Below, piece by piece: positions 35,944 through 45,981 of a stretch of DNA of 64,000 nt (its first letter is position 1; the number at the start of each line of letters is the position of its first letter). The notes under the pieces were generated by a model. That model made no database searches and was not told the origin of the DNA. It worked only from the letters and a program-made list of their open reading frames with translations. Position numbers and translations under genes: made by a program. The stretch is from M3007 sp031373665 (GTDB taxonomy: Bacteria; Bacteroidota; Bacteroidia; Chitinophagales; Saprospiraceae). The stretch spans positions 36,760 to 100,759 of the forward strand of contig JANMMZ010000054.1 in assembly GCA_031373665.1 (NCBI GenBank), written 5' to 3'.

Positions 35944-37611
35944 TTACCTCACCACATTCAAGCGCAAGGCTTCTCCTGCACCGGTCGTTTTATTTTCGAT
36001 GCGGACAAAATAGATCCCAGATGGCACTTCGGAAACATCCATGAAATATAGATTTTCGCCAGTCTCTACCCGAACCGTACTGCCCGATATAAGCGCCCCA
36101 CCGAGGCTATGCAAGGTGATGCGGGCATCGAAAGCAGTTTTGGAAGTGTACGTGATCTCTACATTGATAGATGCTGGATTTGGAAATAAAGCCAAAGTAC
36201 GAACCCGTTTGGGTCCTTCCCATGTGGATACTCCGCCGCCCCCACCGTTTAGGTAGCAATCGGGGCTCACAATGGATGCTGTATCAATGACATTGAGTTT
36301 GGCATAACCATCAAACATGGCTTCTTCCATGACCATATTGTCGGCTCCCAACCAATCTTGCAACAAACTAGCGAATACTTGCCGATAATCGTGCTGTACC
36401 CCTTGAAGTTGGTTATCAGCGGTGAGATTGGACAGGTTCACATTCGTACCCAGTACACCTGCATTAATATTTTTGCCGAATAGCATCATAGGCGATAATG
36501 TGCCATGATCGGTACCATCAGAGCCATTTTCCTTGGCACAACGGCCAAACTCTGAGAATGTACAAGCAACCACTTGATCTGCAATGCCCATTCCGTCCAA
36601 ATCACGCAAGAAGGTGTCCACGCTCTCCGATAGATATTGTAAGAGGAGCGCATGGTCACCAGTCGTAGGTGTCCCGCTATCTACTTGTGCGCCGTGGGTG
36701 TCAAAACCACCCAATTGGCATAAGTAAATTTTTGTTTTGCATCCACCTTTGATGAGTCTAGCAATGGTTTTCAACTGCGCCCCTAAGGTGCTGCCATTCA
36801 GTACTGGATAATCAGTGATGGAGTTGGTGCCAGCGTTAAAAACAGATGTAATCCGTTGCGCATACAGGCTCACACTTCGCTCTACACCCATGATGAACTC
36901 AATTTGCTCGCCCTGCTCCGAATCTGGTATGTTCATTACAGGGGCACCTCCAATAGTCTGGATCAAGGAATAGAATCCAGATGGGTCTTGGCCACTAAGG
37001 TTTAGAGCGTTTTGATGTTCCGTTTCAGTATGAAATCCCAAAGAAATATTAGAATCACCTACTTGAATACCCAATGGATCGGGCATGTCGGTGGTAGGAG
37101 CACCCAGTACATCGGGATAGATGGCCTGCAAAGCGCGACCCATCCAACCAGTAGAAATATTGATATTCTCACTGGTCGTATCACCGCCTGAAAGCCAAAG
37201 ATCGGTACCTTTGAAGTGAGATTGATTCATACTTTGGTATCCTGCGCCCTGTACAATGCTTGCCCAGCCCTTGTCGTAAAGTTCTTTTACTTTGAGCATA
37301 GCAGGGTGCAAGCCTATTTGATCACCATTGGGCAAGGTAGTATCCAGTTTGATCAAATCTGCCTCGGGTATCCCGATATTGGGGCGGAGTGCCATATAGG
37401 CATCATACTGTGGAATTGGGATCACGGCATTAAGGCCGTCATTACCCCCTTTTAATTGCACTAAAACCAGTACTCGTTCTTCAACTCCATCGCAGGAACT
37501 GAGTATTTTTGCCATTTTTGTATTGGCAAATGGCTTAAAGGAATGGCCGTTTACAACAAACGGTGTTACGCTTGTAGCGGAGAATATCTTTAGAAAATTT
37601 CTTCTTTTCAT
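35944..37611 (-). CDS. DUF1501 protein with T9SS type A sorting domain
   Basis: The protein has 555 residues. The N-terminus MKRRNFLKIFSATSVTPFVVNG resembles a Tat-type signal (paired Arg) as usual for the family. DUF1501 motifs: LVLVQLKGGNDGLNAVIP, VQGAGYQSMNQSHFKGTDLW, STGWMGRALQ, CQLGGFDTHGAQ, and TFSEFGRCAKENGSDGTDHG (sulfatase-like fold). The final 75 residues are a sorting domain (LALFPNPASINVEITY.. SGIYFVRIEN). These proteins are usually encoded beside DUF1800 proteins, here 33 nt upstream. The biochemical role is unknown. Confidence 0.93.
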   Translation of the reverse strand: MKRRNFLKIFSATSVTPFVVNGHSFKPFANTKMAKILSSCDGVEERVLVLVQLKGGNDGLNAVIPIPQYDAYMALRPNIGIPEADLIKLDTTLPNGDQIGLHPAMLKVKELYDKGWASIVQGAGYQSMNQSHFKGTDLWLSGGDTTSENINISTGWMGRALQAIYPDVLGAPTTDMPDPLGIQVGDSNISLGFHTETEHQNALNLSGQDPSGFYSLIQTIGGAPVMNIPDSEQGEQIEFIMGVERSVSLYAQRITSVFNAGTNSITDYPVLNGSTLGAQLKTIARLIKGGCKTKIYLCQLGGFDTHGAQVDSGTPTTGDHALLLQYLSESVDTFLRDLDGMGIADQVVACTFSEFGRCAKENGSDGTDHGTLSPMMLFGKNINAGVLGTNVNLSNLTADNQLQGVQHDYRQVFASLLQDWLGADNMVMEEAMFDGYAKLNVIDTASIVSPDCYLNGGGGGVSTWEGPKRVRTLALFPNPASINVEITYTSKTAFDARITLHSLGGALISGSTVRVETGENLYFMDVSEVPSGIYFVRIENKTTGAGEALRLNVVR

Positions 37612-37644
37612 CTTAAATAATTTTTAGACAATGAAACTAGAGGC

Positions 37645-39315
37645 TTAAAGGGTTTGGTATTCTGGTGAATACATGATGGCGTTAACCAAGCGTCCGAGGG
37701 CGATTTTTACCTCCGAATCGTTGTTGGTAGTTAGGTAGGCTTGCCATTCATAAGTCCAGTCGCTGGCCGGTAAGTTATCTAAGAATATTGTATTTAAAAA
37801 ATAGTTAAAGCGATCAGCGTCAACGGTTTCGGCGAGAAGATACTTTAATAACTCCTCTACCAACGTCTGTGCATCTTCTGGATTGGAGAAAAAACCACTG
37901 TCTTTAGTCCAAGGGGCTATATTCAGTCGAGTACCCAATGTCTGTGCGTTGCCTCCAGTGAAACTCATATTGCCGCTCAATAAAACGGCTGACCATTTGT
38001 ACCGCGCTATGATGGTGCTGGAATTGAACCAAGCCCTAGAGTAATCAGGATGCTGGTAATAAGCCGGATATCCAGCCACATCATTGGTATAAAGCAAGGG
38101 GAATCCAGCGCCATTGAATATCCTTTGATTGAGCGCGCGGCTAAATAGATCGAAATATTGTTTTGTCTGCGTCATAGGATCCGGAAGTGCCGTTCCAAAG
38201 AAAGAAAGAGACTGGTGGGTTATTTCCAAAGGCGATTTGATAATAGAGCCAATTAGTTCGTCTTTGGTATTGGAATCATCTGCATCAAAGAAATGCTCGC
38301 TTTGGAGGAGTTTTTCCAAAACAGGCAATACTTCGAAATTGCTATCAATCAGTAAATTGGATAGTGGTACAATGATGTCTTCTTCAATTTCGGTATTGAT
38401 ATTGGGCCCAACAAAAAAACGATACAAGCGACGGCACAGATTTTTGGCCGTTTCTGGCTGTTCGAATACCATATTTACAAAGGCATCTATCTCATTTTGG
38501 TGGGTGGCCAATGTGGTTGCGCCCTGAATGAGATTAATGCCTTGAAAGCGACTACTGAATTGTTTGTTAGTTATATCGTGGTTATTATTATACTGATTCT
38601 GATTTGTAAACCCACCTTTGGGGATTCCTGTTTCAGGATCAATGATGTTCCGTTGCCCCATATTCTTGATGCCTGTAAAGACTTTTGCTGCTGCTACGAT
38701 GTCATCTTCGGTATAGTTGGTATAATCGCCTGGAGCAACCTGCTCTCCTTTGCCGATAGTGAATAGTTCGAGGTACTCACGGGCAAAATTTTCGTTTGGG
38801 TTGTTTTTTACATTTTGGGTGTTGTTCAAGTACCGCAACATGACATTGTCAAAAATGATCTTGGTGCTTAATTTCTTGAAATTTCCCAAGGCCGCCCAAC
38901 GTATCAATGCCAAGTAATCGAAATAGTGATCCGTTCGGTAACTATTTACCGTTGATTGCATGAACTGATGAAAAAACAAGGTCATTTTGTGGCCTATGCC
39001 TTGATCTAGTAGTGCTTCGCGAGTCCACCAAGCCACGAGCCAAGAGCGGTATTTAAAATCTTCGGTATTGGTGTTATTCAAACCATAAGGGAGACACCAA
39101 GTCTTGATGTCTGTGCCAGTTACTGCTAGATCATCGTAGATGGGTTGTTCTAAATTAAATGGATTGAGTTGTAGGAGTGGGGCTAGGGCTTGTTGGATAT
39201 TTTGCCCTGCCATTAGATCTACCTTAGTTTTGGTAAAATGGAAACTCGTACGGCGCAACAGGTGTGCTGCGCGACGGTGGCCAAGATTGCCCTGGAATGG
39301 ATTGAGTGATGCCAT
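37645..39315 (-). CDS. DUF1800 family protein
   Basis: The protein has 556 residues and lacks an obvious signal peptide. Motifs: RRAAHLLRRTSFHFTKTKV, WWTREALLDQGIGHKMTLFFH, LRYLNNTQNVKNNPNENFAREYLELFTIG (Ala-Arg-Glu-Leu-Glu-Leu core), YTEDDIVAAAKVFTG, and GAGFPLLYTNDVAGYP. The partner DUF1501 gene follows directly, so the pair forms one operon. The function is unknown; the pair is common across Bacteroidota and other phyla. Confidence 0.93.
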   Translation of the reverse strand: MASLNPFQGNLGHRRAAHLLRRTSFHFTKTKVDLMAGQNIQQALAPLLQLNPFNLEQPIYDDLAVTGTDIKTWCLPYGLNNTNTEDFKYRSWLVAWWTREALLDQGIGHKMTLFFHQFMQSTVNSYRTDHYFDYLALIRWAALGNFKKLSTKIIFDNVMLRYLNNTQNVKNNPNENFAREYLELFTIGKGEQVAPGDYTNYTEDDIVAAAKVFTGIKNMGQRNIIDPETGIPKGGFTNQNQYNNNHDITNKQFSSRFQGINLIQGATTLATHQNEIDAFVNMVFEQPETAKNLCRRLYRFFVGPNINTEIEEDIIVPLSNLLIDSNFEVLPVLEKLLQSEHFFDADDSNTKDELIGSIIKSPLEITHQSLSFFGTALPDPMTQTKQYFDLFSRALNQRIFNGAGFPLLYTNDVAGYPAYYQHPDYSRAWFNSSTIIARYKWSAVLLSGNMSFTGGNAQTLGTRLNIAPWTKDSGFFSNPEDAQTLVEELLKYLLAETVDADRFNYFLNTIFLDNLPASDWTYEWQAYLTTNNDSEVKIALGRLVNAIMYSPEYQTL

Positions 39316-39436
39316 ACTAGCGGAATTGGTTGGAAGTAAAGAAAATTAGACTATTGGCTAGTTTGGGGATATTGGTTTAGACCGACGGAAATTGGAAAGG
39401 TTTAATTGGGGTGTGTTTAATATTCTAACAACGTTC

Positions 39437-40138
39437 CTAAGCCACCAAATGTTCTACTCTTTTGGCAAAAAGAAATGCTGAAATACTGGGAACTAAAACG
39501 ATCGTATATTCATTCCAGCCTAATAACCGTGCGATAATCGCAGCAATCAAGAGCACGGTGGCAAAATGCCCCAAACTACTAGCCTTTCGTTCTATGCCTT
39601 CAAAGAGCATGCAACGCAGCACGCCTCCAGCAATCATACTGCTGAAAACGATCTGGAACGGTAGAGGCGGCAATGGGGTGGTAAATATAAAAAAGAGGAC
39701 TGCTGTGGCTACTGCCCAAAAAATATAAAGCCCTCGGTAAAACAAATTGAAATCGGGCGCGCAATCGAATCCTTTAATGGGTGTCCTCGATCCTACTATA
39801 ATACGTCGGTTATAAGTGATGATTTGATACAGTACAAAGATGATTGCTCTAAAAGGCACCCAACGGAACAAAGGCTTAAAAATGGGCATGGCTTCTCCCA
39901 AAATAAAAAACAAAGCGTCTTTGCCATAAAGTGTTTCACCCGTTTGGGTATCATGCAAGGGTATTTCGTGCCGAGCCCGGTCAATATCAATCCGATCTAG
40001 AATGCTTGCAGGTGCTTCGCTGAATCCGATCCGATTTTGAGGCAACAGCCACCCGACCGCCACAAAGCCACTGGTATATGCTTTGCACAGTGGACAAACG
40101 TCGTCGTAAATGATTACTTTATATCGGAGATTTTTCAT
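39437..40138 (-). CDS. DCC-family (DUF393) thiol-disulfide oxidoreductase-like membrane protein
   Basis: The protein has 233 residues. The N-terminal thioredoxin-like DCC motif is YDDVCPLCKAYT with Cys15 and Cys18, followed by HEIPLHDTQTGETLYGKDAL. At about 135-225 there are three membrane helices (LFYRGLYIFWAVATAVLFFIF; ATVLLIAAIIARLLG; TIVLVPSISAFLFA). It is probably a membrane-bound redox protein. It lies between DUF1800 and Cas6 genes with no evident link. Confidence 0.82.
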   Translation of the reverse strand: MKNLRYKVIIYDDVCPLCKAYTSGFVAVGWLLPQNRIGFSEAPASILDRIDIDRARHEIPLHDTQTGETLYGKDALFFILGEAMPIFKPLFRWVPFRAIIFVLYQIITYNRRIIVGSRTPIKGFDCAPDFNLFYRGLYIFWAVATAVLFFIFTTPLPPLPFQIVFSSMIAGGVLRCMLFEGIERKASSLGHFATVLLIAAIIARLLGWNEYTIVLVPSISAFLFAKRVEHLVA

Positions 40139-40240
40139 GTTTTTTGTTTAATCTACCCTTAAAAACGATCAATAAGGTTTTTTCCCGGTATCAATTGCCC
40201 GATTATCAGAGCAACCTTCAAAGTCAATGAAATTTGACCA

Positions 40241-41035
40241 CTAAGTCCTAATATCAACAAATCCAAACCCAAGATGGGTATGCTCTCCAAACCCTGCAGA
40301 GTAGCAATATTCAAAAAATGCGGGCTGCATGGCAAGTTCAAAATCGTAGGTGAAGCCCCTGATTTGCAATACACTATCAGGATTAGGTTTCAGGTGAATC
40401 AGCCTTGATTTGGCTACCCCAGAAAGAAGGAACTGATGGGGAAATGCTGGATCAATGATCCCTTTTTCGGCCAAGGATTTGTACTCGTTGGCGGCTTTGA
40501 AACGGCGCATGACGTGGGTGAAAAAAGCCACCTCATACATCTCGTTTTCGGGCATCAGAAAAGGGTTGTTGCTTTTGGTTTCCTCCAAAGTAGTCAAAGA
40601 AATTGGAGAAATAGCCTTAAGAAGGGTATATTCCGTGACTTCTGGCTTTTTCATAATCTGCCAATGCTTGATCTCAAATTGAGCCTGTTTTCCATCAATC
40701 ATGCCCAACTTCAAGGGCGTTTGACGGAATAGGTTGACAACTTGTTGCTCAAACTCGGCATCCAAATAAATAGAAATGTTGATTTTGACCTGATTTCCAA
40801 GCAGTTTGAATTCCTGCTTTTCTTGGTTCATTTCATAGGGAAAAATAGCCAAAGGGCTGAATGTAAACGATTTATAGTTCCGTTTACTGACATCAAACCC
40901 TCTTTTCTGTACCCAAGAAGAGAGCTCCGAGCCTGCTTTAGCAAGCGCGTCAAAAATCCAAGATGATATTTCGGATTGGTAATTGATCGGTATTACGATG
41001 CCTTTTTGGCACGTAAGACTAAATTGAATTCGCAT
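40241..41035 (-). CDS. cas6: CRISPR-associated endoribonuclease Cas6 (orphan)
   Basis: The protein has 264 residues, the usual size. It starts MRIQFSLTCQKGIVIPINYQ, a RAMP-type first strand, and has a KSFTFSPLAIFPY segment. The glycine-rich C-terminal loop is AGFGEHTHLGFGFVDIRT near 248-264. A His in the N-terminal half, usually catalytic in Cas6, cannot be assigned: the only candidates are within H-poor regions. Cas6 cuts repeat RNA into crRNAs. No other cas gene or repeat array lies within the window. The upstream region contains a TACTTTTA-like box (41100-41107). Confidence 0.85.
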   Translation of the reverse strand: MRIQFSLTCQKGIVIPINYQSEISSWIFDALAKAGSELSSWVQKRGFDVSKRNYKSFTFSPLAIFPYEMNQEKQEFKLLGNQVKINISIYLDAEFEQQVVNLFRQTPLKLGMIDGKQAQFEIKHWQIMKKPEVTEYTLLKAISPISLTTLEETKSNNPFLMPENEMYEVAFFTHVMRRFKAANEYKSLAEKGIIDPAFPHQFLLSGVAKSRLIHLKPNPDSVLQIRGFTYDFELAMQPAFFEYCYSAGFGEHTHLGFGFVDIRT

Positions 41036-41170
41036 GGACTTGGCCGATTAAAAAAAGATTAAATATCTCAATAGTATGTTTGCCGTTCATAATTTGGCAT
41101 AAAAGTACGTGTTTATTTGGAAATCCAAATAAAAATGTAAGGTTTATATGAAAATTTGTAAAAAAATCTA

Positions 41171-44100
41171 CTAAATCAGGGTCAAGGTACCCGTTACCAG
41201 TATGATTTCTCCATCAACCAATTGTATATTTAAATAATATGTATAGACTCCTTGATTGGCCAACTTGTTTCTAACGATACCATCCCACCCAGCCCAGGCA
41301 TTGACAGGGGTAGGATTGTTCCAAGCATATACCTGATTGCCCCACCGATCAAAAATGGCCATTTCTTTTAGGATAATAGTGTCATCGCCTGCGCCTAATA
41401 TCCATTCATCATTTGAGCCGTCGTTGTTCGGAGAAAAGACATTTGGAATATACAAGTCTATGTCTCTGCTCACCCGTACCGTCATGATCGCTGTACCAGT
41501 ACAGCCATTTTGGGCAGTAACTTTCACGATATATCTGGTACTTACCAAGGGTTGCCAGGTTTGATTGAGACAATTTGGACAGTTGGGGTCAGGTACGGGA
41601 TTCCACAGAGCCGTGGTGATTGTTGGATCACTGATAATTGCTTCTATATCAAGCGTTTGTCCAATAATGATCGTGGTATCATTGGGTAGTGATACTAGCG
41701 GAGGGTCAGGAATATTGATGATTATGGTGCTATCGGTGGTACAACCATTGGCATCTTGAATCAAAATAAGGTGTTGGCCTTCCTCTAGTTTTACGGGTTG
41801 GGTGCTGGATATTTCCTCATTGATCGTTATTGAAAACGGAGGATTGTTTCCATTGGCGAGTATATTGAGCAAAGCGTATGCATCGCCACATTTGGAAGTG
41901 TTGGGCTCAAGTTGAATCTTGATAGGCTCTGGCGCAATGGCCCATGCAGTATCGGTGCCAGTACAGCCTCGCTCATCGGTTACTGTGAGCGTATAAGTAC
42001 CTGCCCCTATGTTTTGCAAATCAGTGGTAGTTTGTCCAGTGTTCCATTGGTAGGCAAACGGTGGTACACCGCCCGAAACTGTAGATTCGATGACACCGTC
42101 AGACAAGTCAGCGCATGAAATAGCAAATTGTCCATACTGTAAAAGCGCAGTTGCTACTACTCCAATACTATTGCTAAGGGTAATGGTGTTAGTAATGATG
42201 CTATCGCATCCAGAAGCAGTGATAAATGATTGGGTCGTAATGCCTGCCAAGGCTGGATCGCAAGTAAATTGTTCGGTATTAACCTGAATGGTTTGGCCAA
42301 CCTGTACTACTATCCCAACCGTATCAGGACAAGATCCATTACTACTGACAATGGCGGTATAACTGCTTGTTATTAAAGGCATTACAGTGATCATAGCCGT
42401 TGTTTGAGCAGTTGACCACTGAATATTGGTACCGCCAGAGGCGGTAAGTATGCTGTTAGATCCGGTACAGATTTGGTTGTTTCCTGCAATGCCTCCGATC
42501 GTTTGAGGTTTGATAGTGAGCGTAACCGGCAGGCGATTGTCGCTTATACAGTCAGTGACATTGTCGTGTGCTTCGGCGTAGTACGTATATGTTCCTGAAG
42601 GGAGATTGGTCGGCAGATTGAATTCACTTCCAGTGGATAGAATAGTGCCATCCATGTCAGTATCAAACCAATAAACACTAGTATTTGCCTCGCTAGTGAC
42701 AGATAGGGCGGGTATGGTCGCTCCTAGGCATATGGTGGGGTTGTTGGCGTTGGTGGGTTTCGCTACGATTGGGCAAGGGCAAAGTGGCGAAGCGAACAAC
42801 TGTGAGGACTGGCAATTCATACTGTTGACAGCGGTCAGAATCACATTGCCCCCGACAGGTATATTTGATACAAGGTAATTTCCATCGCCGATGTTGGCTA
42901 CAGTGCCATTTGAACTAAGTATATTTCCATCATTGCTACTTGCCATGATGGAGTAAGTCTGCAAATCAGGCGCACACATTGGCGGCTCAGTGGTCAAGGT
43001 TGGCAGGCTGTTAATCGTCAGCGTCACCGGGGTACGGGTGGTACTCTTGCAATTGGTGATGGTATTTTGAGCCTCGGTATAAAAGGTGTAAATCCCACTT
43101 GAAAATGATCCTAGCGGCGTAAAGTTGTTTCCTGTGGCAATTGGCAAGCCACCAACTGAAATATCAAACCAAATTACATCAATATTTGGACTTCCAGATA
43201 CTGAAAGCGTAGGAATATCTTCCCCTTCGCAGGTGATGGGGTTGGTTGGGTTGGTCGGTGGTATTACTGGCGCATAGATGGTCAATATCACTGGTAGTCG
43301 GCCAGTACTGGCGCAGTTGGTGGTGCTATCTTGTGCTTCTGAATAAAACGAATAGGAGCCAGCACCCAAGGGGCCAGTAGGCGTGAAATCTAGCCCGGTG
43401 GCTAGGCTAATCCCTCCTGATGGTGTGTTGTACCAATGGATAGATGTATTGGCGTTGGCTTGTACAGATAGGGTAGGAATAGGATCTCCAAAGCAGGCAC
43501 TTGGGTTGTTAGGATTGGTAGGCAATGCCACTGTCGGGCAAGGACAAACGGGGGTAACGATATTGATAGAATTTGGACAATTGGTGGTGGGGTGTACCGC
43601 ATCAATCACAATATCAGTGCCTGTTGGGATATTTGAAATGGTGAAACTACCATTTCCATTATTGGAAATGATACCCGATGAACTATTTATGCTCGCACTG
43701 GTGCTAGTGATAGAAACCGAATAAGTCAATAGGTTAGGAGCACAAATTGGTATGGCGGAAATAAGTTCTGCTGCTGCAAGGCGGGTTAGTAGGACTGGTA
43801 TCCGAGGTGTACTCGGACAATTGGTGATATTATCTTGGGCTTCCGCATAAAAAGTATAAACCCCAGCAGGGAAAACGCCAATCGGCAGAAAATCTGTTGT
43901 GGCTCCTAACGATGTCCCTCCGGTCGCGCTCGAAAACCAATTAACTGTAGTGCCAGCACTAGGCGTTACGATGAGGGGTGGAATCACCGTGCCCTCGCAA
44001 GAAATGGAGTTGATGGGATTCAATGGAGGTGTGACCGTAGTGCAGGGGCAAAGAGGAGATATGACTTCAAAAGTCTTTTCGCAAACGGTGGTGGTATTGG

Positions 44101-45865
44101 TCGCAGTTAATGTGACATTAGTGCCAGTCGGCACATTGGTGATGCTAAATGTATTGTTTCCATTATTGACAACATTGCCTGCCGATGATGACAAAGTACC
44201 TGCATCGGAGTTTATTTGAACCGAATAGGTCTGAAGGTTCGGTGCGCAAACCGGTGCTGTAGATCCAATATTAGGCAACAGGCTATCAGGTTTTATGATG
44301 ATGCTATCATAATCGAAACATCCATAGGTATCAAAAGTAAGCAATCTGACCGTGTCAATCGTGCCCGGTGCGAGCGTCACGGTACTGAATGTGCTGCCCG
44401 TTGACCAAGCGTATCCGCAATTGGAGCAACCATTCATAGGGGCAACCAAAATATTGGGCAATCCGCTACAAGGAGCAGGTATGGTCGGTTGTATGGTGTT
44501 TTCAAAATTGCACAAAGTAGAAAGCAACCAAAAATCGTTGTACCCAAGACTGTTTTCTGTTTTTAAGAAACTGGCATCGCTTTGTGAGTGTCCGCCCAGT
44601 ACCCATTCGCCATTTGGCAATATGGTTATTCTGGTGGGTGCATCGTGGTCGGTACCGCCTACGGTAGTTTCCCAAGATTTTACGCCATTCATATCAAGCC
44701 CAATGAACCACATATCGTAGCCGCCCAAGGCGGCAGTTGTTTTATTTCCTGAAATATCTGAATCCGAAACCCCACCAATGACGATTTGCCCCATCACAAG
44801 TTCTTCCAAGCAGTAAAGGTCATCCAAGCCAGTGCCGCCAAAGCCCCATTCCCTTAGTTTGGTGCCTGCACCATCCAATTCAATGAGCCAAAAATCACTG
44901 TTTCCTCCATAAAATGTACTGGTTTTTCCATTTGGAGTAGCCACAGGATTTGAATTTGAACCTCCGCCCATATAGATTTTTCCACTAGAGGCTACCAATA
45001 ATGCATATGGAAAGTCCCCACCTGTACCTCCATAACGGTGCATCCAAAGGATACTTTTTGTCAATGGATCAAACTTATAAAGTATGAAATCAAGGCTGCC
45101 TTGTGCCATCTCGCTGCCTATTTCACCCGAATTTGGATCCGAGTTGGTGCCTCCTGAAATGAGTATATTCCCATCGGGCGACCATTTAATATCATGAATT
45201 TGTTCGTAGTTGCTGCCTCCGATAGTGGCATCCCAAAGTTTATTGCCTAGGGCATCTGTTTCGATCAGCCAAAAATCTTGGCCACCCCGGCTATTGTCCG
45301 TTTTTTCATTGGCGGCATTAGAGTTGGAATGACAGCCTAGATAAAAGCCAGTACCGCCCGGTTTTTCGATCATGGAAAATAATTCATCCTGAAAAAGTGC
45401 GCCGTAAGTTTTGTCCCAAAGAAGGAGGCCTTGGGCATTCAGGCGAAGTATCCATACGTCTTTATCGCCGCGATTGGCCTCAGTTTTATCGCCACTGATA
45501 CCAGAATAAGAAAATCCACCTACTAGAAAACCGCCATCGGCGGTAGCAATCATGTTCCACATGCGATCATCGCCATTACCGCCGTAATAACGCCGCCAAA
45601 TTTCATTGCCTGAAAAATCAAACTTGACGACCAATATGTTCCATGTATAGTCGGCGGGATTTCCAAATGCAATATTTGACTTAGAAGAGCCTGCGGTCAC
45701 GATTCCATCCGAAACGGTAATCAGGGCGTTGAGTTCTTCATAACTCTCCCCACCGAATGTTTTATCCCAATCAAAGGTAGGTTGGGCAAAAGGTTCACAG
45801 TACTGACCTGCGATCAGCACTGTGAACATTATTATACGAGTGACTCGGCTCGGAATATGGGTCAT
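41171..45865 (-). CDS. T9SS type B secreted protein with N-terminal beta-propeller-like repeats and Ig-like modules
   Basis: The protein has 1564 residues with a signal peptide (about 1-28). Residues 33-455 contain seven repeats, each opening G(G/A)xxxDDx and carrying a DxW/FxLxxD(x)xG strand pattern (for example GGNGDDRMWN; GGTGGDFPYA; GGTGLDDLYC), suggesting a seven-bladed propeller. From about 455 to 1230, alternating modules follow: CPCP..PTNxNNPxxCxGxxIPxLSV with TFYxEAQD, and APxLxTYSVxI with ITNVPTGTxV. About 1235-1340 has SprB-like repeats (GGVPPFAYQWNTGQTT). The last 90 residues are the CHU_C domain (DLYIPNVFSPNNDGSNDEW; AIFDRWGNQVYAW). It is expected at the surface; adhesion or carbohydrate contact is inference. 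Confidence 0.92.
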   Translation of the reverse strand: MTHIPSRVTRIIMFTVLIAGQYCEPFAQPTFDWDKTFGGESYEELNALITVSDGIVTAGSSKSNIAFGNPADYTWNILVVKFDFSGNEIWRRYYGGNGDDRMWNMIATADGGFLVGGFSYSGISGDKTEANRGDKDVWILRLNAQGLLLWDKTYGALFQDELFSMIEKPGGTGFYLGCHSNSNAANEKTDNSRGGQDFWLIETDALGNKLWDATIGGSNYEQIHDIKWSPDGNILISGGTNSDPNSGEIGSEMAQGSLDFILYKFDPLTKSILWMHRYGGTGGDFPYALLVASSGKIYMGGGSNSNPVATPNGKTSTFYGGNSDFWLIELDGAGTKLREWGFGGTGLDDLYCLEELVMGQIVIGGVSDSDISGNKTTAALGGYDMWFIGLDMNGVKSWETTVGGTDHDAPTRITILPNGEWVLGGHSQSDASFLKTENSLGYNDFWLLSTLCNFENTIQPTIPAPCSGLPNILVAPMNGCSNCGYAWSTGSTFSTVTLAPGTIDTVRLLTFDTYGCFDYDSIIIKPDSLLPNIGSTAPVCAPNLQTYSVQINSDAGTLSSSAGNVVNNGNNTFSITNVPTGTNVTLTATNTTTVCEKTFEVISPLCPCTTVTPPLNPINSISCEGTVIPPLIVTPSAGTTVNWFSSATGGTSLGATTDFLPIGVFPAGVYTFYAEAQDNITNCPSTPRIPVLLTRLAAAELISAIPICAPNLLTYSVSITSTSASINSSSGIISNNGNGSFTISNIPTGTDIVIDAVHPTTNCPNSINIVTPVCPCPTVALPTNPNNPSACFGDPIPTLSVQANANTSIHWYNTPSGGISLATGLDFTPTGPLGAGSYSFYSEAQDSTTNCASTGRLPVILTIYAPVIPPTNPTNPITCEGEDIPTLSVSGSPNIDVIWFDISVGGLPIATGNNFTPLGSFSSGIYTFYTEAQNTITNCKSTTRTPVTLTINSLPTLTTEPPMCAPDLQTYSIMASSNDGNILSSNGTVANIGDGNYLVSNIPVGGNVILTAVNSMNCQSSQLFASPLCPCPIVAKPTNANNPTICLGATIPALSVTSEANTSVYWFDTDMDGTILSTGSEFNLPTNLPSGTYTYYAEAHDNVTDCISDNRLPVTLTIKPQTIGGIAGNNQICTGSNSILTASGGTNIQWSTAQTTAMITVMPLITSSYTAIVSSNGSCPDTVGIVVQVGQTIQVNTEQFTCDPALAGITTQSFITASGCDSIITNTITLSNSIGVVATALLQYGQFAISCADLSDGVIESTVSGGVPPFAYQWNTGQTTTDLQNIGAGTYTLTVTDERGCTGTDTAWAIAPEPIKIQLEPNTSKCGDAYALLNILANGNNPPFSITINEEISSTQPVKLEEGQHLILIQDANGCTTDSTIIINIPDPPLVSLPNDTTIIIGQTLDIEAIISDPTITTALWNPVPDPNCPNCLNQTWQPLVSTRYIVKVTAQNGCTGTAIMTVRVSRDIDLYIPNVFSPNNDGSNDEWILGAGDDTIILKEMAIFDRWGNQVYAWNNPTPVNAWAGWDGIVRNKLANQGVYTYYLNIQLVDGEIILVTGTLTLI

Positions 45866-45897
45866 GGCTTTGGCGACGATTAAAACAGATCAAGTAG

Positions 45898-45905
45898 CAA
45901 AAATA
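45898..45905 (-). promoter_or_regulatory. Candidate -7 box (TATTTTTG) for the 1564-residue protein
   Basis: Exact consensus on the minus strand, 32 nt before ATG at 45865. A TTG 15 nt upstream is slightly close. Confidence 0.5.
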
Positions 45906-45981
45906 CTACCAAAACTTTGCCAATTATACTATTTTTAGGGTATTTAACAGTTTTTGCTAGAAAACGGTAGAAAAACGATGC

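Noticed and set aside
39316..41170. Possible CRISPR array near cas6
   Set aside because: I saw no direct repeats of 25-40 bases with regular spacers on either side of cas6; the flanks are ordinary coding sequence.
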